Shown: positions 58,553-64,000 of the stretch, one piece after another
Position numbering within the stretch: the stretch's first letter is position 1
Layout of the letters: every line of letters starts with the position of its first letter
Assembly: GCF_023073415.1 (NCBI RefSeq)
Contig: NZ_JADPJL010000001.1
Span: 124,001-188,000 of the forward strand
From: Bradyrhizobium sp. 190
Lineage (GTDB): Bacteria > Pseudomonadota > Alphaproteobacteria > Rhizobiales > Xanthobacteraceae
Reading direction: 5' to 3'
DNA: 64,000 nucleotides
Program-made: the position numbers and the translations under genes
Notes under the pieces: generated by a model
The model's input: only the letters and a program-made list of their open reading frames with translations
Databases searched by the model: none
What the model was told of the DNA's origin: nothing

Positions 58553-59380
58553 ATGGCGACAAAAGACGGTTTCCCGCCGGACGATCGTTATCCTGTCTTT
58601 CTCTCCGAGCAAGCCGAAGAAACCGTGCAGCCGGATATCGGGAAGGCTATGGGCAGAGCGGCTCTCTCGTCGCGAATCCTCAAGGCGAGTATTTTGGGGG
58701 TAATGGCGACAGCAGCGATCGGCAGCGCGATCCTGTTGGTGGGGAATCCAGTCGCGCTCGTTGCGAACGTCACGGCTTCGTGGGTCGACAAACCGGCGCT
58801 TCAGCCCGGCATCGATCCATCGACGTCAGCAATTCAATCAATCGCCAGCACTCAGGATTTGCCGACGACGACAAGGGACGCGCCGACGCGCGACGAAATT
58901 GCTGCGGCTGTTGAACCTGCTGATCAGAGCCAAGCCGAGATCGGCCCGCCACCCACCGAAGCCTTGTTCAAGCAATTCCAAGCTTGGGCGGCCGAGGAAG
59001 AAACACGGGCACAGGTCGGGCCCGTACAGCCCGTGCAAGATGCCCCGGTACAGGTTGTGCAAGATGCACCAGCACAGGCCGTGCAGGATGCACCAGCACA
59101 GGTCCGGCCCATGAAAAAGCACCGACAGGTCCGGTCCGTGCAAAATGCACGGGCTGAGATCCGGCCCGAGCGAAATCCCCGAGCAAAGGTTCGGCGGGAG
59201 CATAATCCCCGAGCAAAGCCCCGGCGGGAGGAGCAAAATGCACAGGTACAGGCCCCGCCCGTGCCGGACGCCCGAGCACAGGACCAGGCCCGAGCACAGG
59301 AGCAGGCCCGAGCACAGGCGCAGTCTGTGCAAAATTCCGCGTTCCCGTGGCTCCCGCAAAGCTTCGGTTGGCGCAATTAA
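58553..59380 (+). CDS. Membrane-anchored low-complexity protein with tandem repeats, unknown function
   Basis: Start taken at ATG 58553 (MATKDGFPPDDRYPVFLSEQ), 275 residues; the frame extends further upstream without support. One hydrophobic segment (about 44-72, ILKASILGVMATAAIGSAIL). After about residue 150 come short repeats VQDAPVQ/VQDAPAQ, then Arg/Pro-rich RPERNPRAKVRRE-type units and QARAQEQARAQ. Such tails are common in Bradyrhizobium exported or membrane proteins. Function unknown; repeats may vary between strains. Confidence 0.6.
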   Translation: MATKDGFPPDDRYPVFLSEQAEETVQPDIGKAMGRAALSSRILKASILGVMATAAIGSAILLVGNPVALVANVTASWVDKPALQPGIDPSTSAIQSIASTQDLPTTTRDAPTRDEIAAAVEPADQSQAEIGPPPTEALFKQFQAWAAEEETRAQVGPVQPVQDAPVQVVQDAPAQAVQDAPAQVRPMKKHRQVRSVQNARAEIRPERNPRAKVRREHNPRAKPRREEQNAQVQAPPVPDARAQDQARAQEQARAQAQSVQNSAFPWLPQSFGWRN

Positions 59381-59404
59381 ATCCAGCAGGAAGCGACACG
59401 CTCG

Positions 59405-59714
59405 GTGCGCTTCACCGAGCACCGGAAATGGATGCGCCCCGGGAGACGTACCGGGGACCACGTCGAGAGAGTACCCGCATATCGCTTGCGCACATGCGGG
59501 CTACTTGCTGATTTGCGTTTTGCGCAAGTGCAATCCCGTGAAGAGGCCACGACAAATCAACACGACGGGCAAATCACCCGCATAACTCCACCCGTCTCAC
59601 GGCGGATGAGGGGCGTTGGCCATCGTCACGAACGTGCGGTGAGATGCGATGGACGTGAGAGCTGCGACTGACGTGCGTGGCTATTGTGTACGGCGAAGTC
59701 GTGTGGTCCTGACG
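59405..59714. repeat. Long Bradyrhizobium-type repeat, left part
   Basis: Contains ATGCGGGCTACTTGCTG, GAAGAGGCCACGACAAATCA and GTTGGCCATCGTCACGAACG, and ends GTCGTGTGGTCCTGACG. I recognise these as parts of a long intergenic repeat seen many times in Bradyrhizobium genomes, which normally continues into the sequence starting at 60753. So the copy seems split by the DNA between. The frames here are not genes. Recognition is from memory. Confidence 0.6.
59698..59714. repeat. 17-base direct repeat, left copy
   Basis: GTCGTGTGGTCCTGACG, identical to 60753-60769. The two bracket 1,038 bases and mark the ends of an insertion into the long repeat. Confidence 0.7.
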
Positions 59715-59965
59715 TCTAGCGATTTTTTGCCCTTTGGGAAAACTCAAAAAACCTCGGCCAATTAAGGGTTTCTATGAACTGACGGCCTGCGCCGGGTTGC
59801 TCGCGAAACCGCGTCGGGGCCTATTAGGCCCTAGTTTCACATCCTGCCGTTTGGCGGGAGTTTGGGGCTGGATCTGGCAAGGCGCGTTCGATCGGGCTGC
59901 GCCCGATGCACCGGAAGATCGGGGCGCGTGGGCCGCCTGCGCGCTGGCGCCGGTTGCCCACTCCC

Positions 59966-60241
59966 CTATAGCCCTTTGGTGGCGGCGCGCTGTAGGGCCT
60001 TCCTACGTTTCGCTCTGAGGAAGGCCCGCCTTTCTGTTCGCCGGGTTCGCCCTTCCGGACGGCGCTCTGTCCCAGACTTCGCCGTATCTGCGGGCGGCGG
60101 CGTGGGCGTGGTGGTTTGGGCTTCAGCCTGTGACGCCGTCAGAACTGCAGACGAAGCGACAAGCCCAGATGCAGCCGCGTATCCAAGGAAAGTGAGTGCG
60201 TTACGACGACAGACCTGTTTCGGCTCCGAACGTTCGCTCAT
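59966..60241 (-). CDS. Small exported Arg-rich protein with Tat-like signal
   Basis: Start taken at ATG 60241 (MSERSEPKQVCRRNALTFLG), 91 residues; an upstream start at 60277 is possible. The N-terminus has RRNALTFLG plus a hydrophobic stretch and SQAEAQ cleavage area. The mature part is Pro/Thr then strongly basic (RRPEGRTRRTERRAF, RAKRRKALQRA). Similar small proteins are frequent in Bradyrhizobium. A perfect FixK/FNR box (60299-60312) lies at about -41.5 from a start point near 60264, suggesting low-oxygen expression. Function unknown. Confidence 0.65.
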   Translation of the reverse strand: MSERSEPKQVCRRNALTFLGYAAASGLVASSAVLTASQAEAQTTTPTPPPADTAKSGTERRPEGRTRRTERRAFLRAKRRKALQRAATKGL

Positions 60242-60298
60242 TTCATGCTCCCGATTTGCCGCCTCCAAAGCATGCATCTAAATTCGAGACCCAAGCTC

Positions 60299-60312
60299 TT
60301 GATATAGATCAA
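60299..60312 (-). promoter_or_regulatory. Perfect FixK/FNR box
   Basis: TTGATATAGATCAA (TTGAT-N4-ATCAA), 57 bp upstream of the ATG at 60241. Distance suits class II activation at -41.5. It is a perfect palindrome, so it could act in either direction, but only the minus-strand gene is near. Confidence 0.75.
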
Positions 60313-60417
60313 CCGAGCGACGCTGCGATAAGCTGCGCCTACGCACGCCATCGTGACATACGAGCAGCGCGCGCCGCCGTCGCTGCCTATGCGCTGGCGC
60401 GGCTTGCCCGGTGTCCT

Positions 60418-60554
60418 GTGACCAGGCCGGGGCATTTCTTGTCGTAGAGCTTAACCCGCTTTTCGACCCGCTTGCCGCACAGGCGGTCGGTGAGGATGAC
60501 GCTGCCCTTGCGCGCGCGCTTGGCGGGTCGGGGGATCGTGGTAGTCTCGGTCAT
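60418..60554 (-). pseudogene. Tyrosine-type integrase, N-terminal remnant
   Basis: ATG 60554 reads MTETTTIPRPAKRARKGSV then ILTDRLCGKRVEKRVKLYDK and KCPGL, which matches the arm-DNA-binding N-terminus of phage-type integrases (LTDRLC...YD...CPGL). Homology stops after about 45 residues, near 60420, and the frame continues as unrelated sequence. The catalytic domain is gone. It lies near the right border of the insertion in the long repeat. Confidence 0.65.
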
Positions 60555-60752
60555 GGTTTCATTGCTCCAAAAGGATGGGACCATTTGGGCTCGGCTTTGG
60601 GCCACTCAGTCCTTGGAGGGTCGCGAGAGGCTTAGGGCCGGGCCCTGATTTTGGCGAAACGCGCTGCCGGTGATTTATGGAAGGTAGAAGAAAACCCCTT
60701 GTTTCATAGGGTTTTCTTAGTGCCAGATCGTGCCGCCTGGTGCCAGAATATA

Positions 60753-61125
60753 GTCGTGTGGTCCTGACGCCGCGGTGCTAGCGTGAAGTTCGCGAGAGGC
60801 ACGCCTCTCACGGGCGACGGTGGCAAAAGAGCCGTTCACCGGGGAGAGCTCGAAGTAAGCCGTAAAGCCATTGCGCAGGGAAGGCCGGAGTGTTTCCGCT
60901 GAACCTGTATGCTCGTGTGCGCGTTCTTTGTGCGCAATTGCACACGAGACCGCGGGTGCAGCGTGCACCCGGTCTTCCCTGCGCCCTCTAAACAAGGGGG
61001 GCGAGAAGTTCTCCAGCAAACCTCGGGCAGCTCATGTCGCGAGATCGCGAACGCATATTCAGCCGTCATCGTCCGCCTTGTGCGCAATTGCGCACTGGGG
61101 CGGACGATCCAGTATTCCAGAGACG
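60753..61125. repeat. Long Bradyrhizobium-type repeat, right part
   Basis: Starts with the second copy of the 17-base repeat, then GTAAGCCGTAAAGCCATTGC, GAACCTGTATGCTCGTGTGC and GGTCTTCCCTGCGCCCTCT. It includes a stem-like GTGTGCGC...GCGCAATTGCACAC. It continues the left part (59405-59714). The 60717-61019 frame on the minus strand is a known artefact of this repeat. Confidence 0.65.
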
Positions 61126-61134
61126 TCAATGATC

Positions 61135-61290
61135 GAGCCGATAGGCCGCGGCGTACTGGATCCCCCGCCTTCGCGGGGGATGACAACTTGTGTTGCGTTG
61201 CTATCTCCACGTCATTGCGAGCGCAGCGAAGCAATCCATTGTCACCTCGCGCACGGAAAGATGGATTGCTTCGCTGCGCTCGCAATGACG
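61135..61290. repeat. Intergenic repeat, family B copy 2 with an adjacent short palindrome
   Basis: 61210-61290 has GTCATTGCGAGCGCAGCGAA, GAAGCAATCCATT and inverted ATGGATTGCTTCGCTGCGCT. 61159-61186 is a separate hairpin (TCCCCCGCCTTCGCGGGGGA). Similar copy at 38430-38546. Confidence 0.75.
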
Positions 61291-61310
61291 CCGAGGCCAG
61301 CCGAAATAGC

Positions 61311-63215
61311 CTAGCCGAGCTTCGGCGGATTTTCCTTCAGGAATCGCTCCAGATCCTCCTGCACCGAATAAGGCAGCGGAATCGGATCGCCCATGTGGTC
61401 GATGGCGCGGTCGAGGCAGAGGCGCACCATGCGCGCGAGTTCGGCCTTGCGGTATGGCTTGGCGAGCAACAGCACGCCCTCGCCGAGACGCCTGCTCGAA
61501 TCGAACGCGCCGAACGTGTGGCCCGAGGTGTAGAGCACCCGGAGCGGCCGGCGCAAGTCGGCGACCTTTTGCGCGAGCTGCCGGCCGTTCATGGCGCCGG
61601 GCATGACGATGTCGGTGAACAGGAGATCGAACGCCACTCCGGCATTCACCCGTTCGAGCGCCTCCGCCGCATTGGAAGCGGTGATGACCTTGTAGCCGAG
61701 ACTTTCGAGACGGCCGGTGACATGCGCCCGCACGACATCGTCATCCTCGACGCACAGGATGGTTTCGGATCCGCCGCGCAATTCGTCGTCTTCAGGCGGC
61801 GAGGCTTCGCTTGCCGGAAGCGCGTCCGAAGGCTCGATGTCGGCCTTCGGCAGATAGATGCGGAAGCAGGCGCCCATGCCCTCCTCGCCGTCGACCACGA
61901 CGCCGCCGCCGGATTGCTTGGCAAATCCGAACACCATGCTGAGGCCAAGCCCGGTGCCGGTGCCGAACTGCTTGGTCGAAAAGAACGGCTCGAAAATCCT
62001 GTCGCGTATCGCCGGTGGAATGCCGGGGCCGCTATCGATGACCTCGATGGCGACGTAGTCGCCCACAGCGAGATCGTCCACCTCCGCATCGCCTGCATGG
62101 CGCGTGAAATTTCCCGTCCTGAACAACAGCCTCCCCCCATCGGGCATGGCGTCGCGGGCGTTGATGGCGAGATTGATCAGCGCCGAGGTGAGCTGGCTGC
62201 GATCGACCAGCGCCGGCCAGGCCTGGTCGCTCAACGCGGTCTCGATCTCGATCTGCCTTCCGATCGTTGGCGCCAGCAGCTTGACCACCTCCTCGATCAG
62301 GCCGTTGACGTCGGTCTCGAGCGGCCGCAACGGCTGCTTTCTGGCAAAGGCAAGCAGGTTCGCCGTGAGCTGCGATGCCCGGTCAGCGGCGTCGTTGATC
62401 ATCTTGGCGATCGACGCCAGCGCCGGATCATGCTTGACGCCGTCGGCCAGGATTTCGATCGTGCCCGTGATCACGGTGAGCATGTTGTTGAAGTCGTGGG
62501 CGATGCCGCCGGTCAATTGCCCGACCGATTCCATTTTCTGCGCCTGGAACAATTGTTCTTCCGCAGCGCGTTTTGCGGTGATGTCCCTGACGAAGGCGTT
62601 GATGACGTGGCCGTCATGGCGGCGCAGCGCGGTGAACGAAACCTCGGCGAAGAATTCGCGGCCGTCTTTTTGCAGCAGCGGCGTTTCGTAACGTCCGCCG
62701 ACCGCATCGCCTTCGGCCTCGCTCAGGAACTGATCGAGCCATTGCCGGTACAATACCCGCAGCGGTTCCGGAAAGAGAAGTTCTTCCACGCTCCTGCCGA
62801 CGGCCTCGGCGCGCGTCCACCCCATCAAGGCCTCGGCGTGTGGGGACCAGTTGAGGACGACACAACTTTCATCGGTCTGGACGAAGGCATCGAGCGCGTT
62901 TTCGATGATGGCCTGCGCCATTTCGTTGTCGGTCGGCGTCTGGTGAGCGAGCCCCGGCTCCCGTCCGCTGCGAACATCCACGGGGCCAATGATGTCGGGC
63001 AGCGCGCTACGCCAAAATCGCGCAGGACCGGCCGCGACAGCCACCGCGAGCACGCCGGCGACCGCGCCGCCCAGAAGCGCCGCGGTGAAAATCGTCGCCA
63101 GGGGCCCGCCCGGCGCGGCTTGCGTCGCAAAATAATAGGTCACTGCGCTCACGACACAGGACGTCACGACGACCAGCAACGCCATCGCCAGCGCGAGCCG
63201 TCTTGGTTGCGTCAT
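61311..63215 (-). CDS. Hybrid sensor histidine kinase with PAS and receiver domains
   Basis: 634 residues. Two membrane helices at the N-terminus (about 7-31 and 41-63), then a PAS domain (about 95-215, NALDAFVQTDESCVVLNWSP), a HisKA domain with the phospho-acceptor His in GGIAHDFNNMLTVITG (about 240), an HATPase domain (GTGLGLSMVFGFAKQSGGG), and a C-terminal receiver domain with acceptor Asp in LLFTDIVMPGAM. So it is a membrane sensor with its own receiver; the output partner is not in view. The stimulus is unknown. Confidence 0.93.
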   Translation of the reverse strand: MTQPRRLALAMALLVVVTSCVVSAVTYYFATQAAPGGPLATIFTAALLGGAVAGVLAVAVAAGPARFWRSALPDIIGPVDVRSGREPGLAHQTPTDNEMAQAIIENALDAFVQTDESCVVLNWSPHAEALMGWTRAEAVGRSVEELLFPEPLRVLYRQWLDQFLSEAEGDAVGGRYETPLLQKDGREFFAEVSFTALRRHDGHVINAFVRDITAKRAAEEQLFQAQKMESVGQLTGGIAHDFNNMLTVITGTIEILADGVKHDPALASIAKMINDAADRASQLTANLLAFARKQPLRPLETDVNGLIEEVVKLLAPTIGRQIEIETALSDQAWPALVDRSQLTSALINLAINARDAMPDGGRLLFRTGNFTRHAGDAEVDDLAVGDYVAIEVIDSGPGIPPAIRDRIFEPFFSTKQFGTGTGLGLSMVFGFAKQSGGGVVVDGEEGMGACFRIYLPKADIEPSDALPASEASPPEDDELRGGSETILCVEDDDVVRAHVTGRLESLGYKVITASNAAEALERVNAGVAFDLLFTDIVMPGAMNGRQLAQKVADLRRPLRVLYTSGHTFGAFDSSRRLGEGVLLLAKPYRKAELARMVRLCLDRAIDHMGDPIPLPYSVQEDLERFLKENPPKLG

Positions 63216-63421
63216 GGCTTCACCAGTCTGGAGATGGTGGATGACTTAGCCGACTTCCCCGACCCGATCCCATCTTTTCCGCCTCCGTAGAAGTACGGGG
63301 GCGCTTGATACAGGCCGCCTCTGTGATTCGTCCCGAAAGCTCGTCGGTTGCAAAATTATACAATGGTCCCTTGAAGTTGCAAACATTTCCGGCTTATTTC
63401 CGGCCGTGGAGGATGCCACCA

Positions 63422-64000
63422 TCACACTCCGAAGATCTTGGCGTAGCGCGCCTTGATCTCCTCGCTTTGCGCCTGCACCTGCGCCGGATCGGCCTTGAGC
63501 AATTTCAGGCTGGAGAGCGGGACGTGCCCGCCCTTCTCCTTGACCTCGCCGTGAAAGGAGCGATGCGCAAAGACGTCGACCAGCATTTGCTGGGCTTCCG
63601 CGCCGAAGAAGAAATTTTGGAACAGTCTCGCTGCATTCGGATTCGGCGCGCTGCGGAAAATGCCCGATGGAACGATGATCAGCGGCGATCCTTCGGCGGG
63701 ATACACCACTTCCACCGGCTTGCCCTGATCCTTCAGCAGCACGAGATTGTAATCATTGCCGTCGGCCATGACCGCACGCTCGCCGAGCAGGATCTTCTTC
63801 GGCGGATCGGCGGCCGATTGCACCTGCATGACCTTCTGCTGCGCGAGCTTTTCCAGGTACGGCCAGCCGAGATCGCGCGCCAGCAGAAAGGTTGTGGTCA
63901 GAATGGCGCCGCTATAGCCGGGATGCGCCTTGACCATCTTGCCCGTCCACTTGGGATCGAGTAGGTCGGCATAGCTCTTCGGCGCGTCCTCGCGCTTGAC
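63422..64000 (-). CDS. ABC transporter substrate-binding protein, N-terminal part off the window edge
   Basis: 193 codons from the edge to the stop at 63422, open in frame to the window end, so the N-terminus with its signal is missing. The visible part (DLLDPKWTGKMVKAHPGYSG, LLGERAVMADGNDYN, PSGIFRSAPNPNAARLFQNF, AQQMLVDVF) matches family-1/iron-type (FutA/AfuA-like) extracellular solute-binding proteins. The ligand could be ferric iron, a phosphonate or a small anion. The 206-bp gap before the histidine kinase has no gene. Confidence 0.85.
   Translation of the reverse strand, partial: VKREDAPKSYADLLDPKWTGKMVKAHPGYSGAILTTTFLLARDLGWPYLEKLAQQKVMQVQSAADPPKKILLGERAVMADGNDYNLVLLKDQGKPVEVVYPAEGSPLIIVPSGIFRSAPNPNAARLFQNFFFGAEAQQMLVDVFAHRSFHGEVKEKGGHVPLSSLKLLKADPAQVQAQSEEIKARYAKIFGV

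Larger units (their letters stand above)
59715..60752. mobile_element. Insertion of about 1 kb inside the long repeat (remnant element)
   Basis: Bracketed by 17-base direct repeats and by the two parts of the long repeat. It contains a FixK-box-controlled small gene, the N-terminus of a tyrosine-type integrase, and otherwise no recognised gene (59715-59965 and 60558-60752 hold nothing clear). It may be a decayed integrative element that deleted most of itself. Confidence 0.5.

Noticed and set aside
59405..59671. Possible small gene in the left part of the long repeat
   Set aside because: The sequence is part of a multicopy intergenic repeat and such frames are artefacts.
60717..61019. Minus-strand 100-codon frame in the right part of the long repeat
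   Set aside because: It belongs to the same repeat; annotated copies in databases are usually called hypothetical, but they follow the repeat and not a protein family.

Overview
The window looks like chromosome of a Bradyrhizobium-type alphaproteobacterium (Nitrobacteraceae). Support comes from the high G+C, the 14-gene nuo operon followed by birA, rnj and mce, the tig-clpP-clpX-lon block with HU and tRNA genes nearby, a sigma54-type glnB-glnA locus, a FixK/FNR box, DUF992 and DUF1467 proteins, and long intergenic repeats that I recognise from Bradyrhizobium genomes. The species cannot be fixed from sequence alone.

Layout. 1-3.8 kb (minus): a sialidase-like beta-propeller (cut by the edge), a TonB-dependent receptor and a DUF2946 Cys/His protein, probably one outer-membrane uptake operon. 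4.2-8.4 kb (plus): a globin preceded by a strong orphan terminator, then a complete sugar-type ABC importer. 8.6-13.0 kb: methylthioribose kinase, two methyltransferases around a LysR regulator, and small exported proteins. 13.0-32.3 kb (minus): nuoA-N, birA, rnj, mce and a DUF1467 gene, read as one long transcription unit. An FkbM methyltransferase and two unknown membrane proteins are embedded among the nuo genes. 32.5-34.9 kb: MarR regulator divergent from a Rieske oxygenase, followed by a broken MFS transporter. 35-38 kb: small membrane protein, tRNA-Asp, HU, pepT and an exported protein. 38.3-43.7 kb: a mosaic with tRNA-Val, a pseudo-tRNA-Val, gene fragments, an AAC(3)-like plus ceramidase-like pair, and a GFA protein. 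43.8-50.8 kb (minus): lon, clpX, clpP, tig, tRNA-Leu. 50.9-55 kb: a copper-ligand-poor multicopper-oxidase-like protein, an enolase-superfamily enzyme, and the NAD(P)HX repair enzyme nnr. 55.1-58.4 kb: NtrC/sigma54-type control region, glnB, glnA, a DUF992 gene, and a second glnA 3' end. 58.5-61.3 kb: accessory DNA with an interrupted long repeat, a FixK-box gene and an integrase remnant. 61.3-64 kb: a hybrid histidine kinase and a substrate-binding protein that runs off the edge.

The functional backbone is respiration (complex I), protein quality control (trigger factor, ClpXP, Lon) and nitrogen assimilation (PII, glutamine synthetase). The most unusual signal is structural. At three loci (the 117-codon gene at 12.4 kb, pepT, glnA) an intact gene is followed by 0.8-2.3 kb of extra DNA and then a diverged copy of that gene's own 3' end in the same orientation. 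A fourth locus (tRNA-Val/GFA) has a comparable duplicated border. In two cases the copies differ mainly at synonymous sites, suggesting the fragments arrived with foreign DNA. I found no CRISPR array, rRNA, complete transposase or recognisable defence system.
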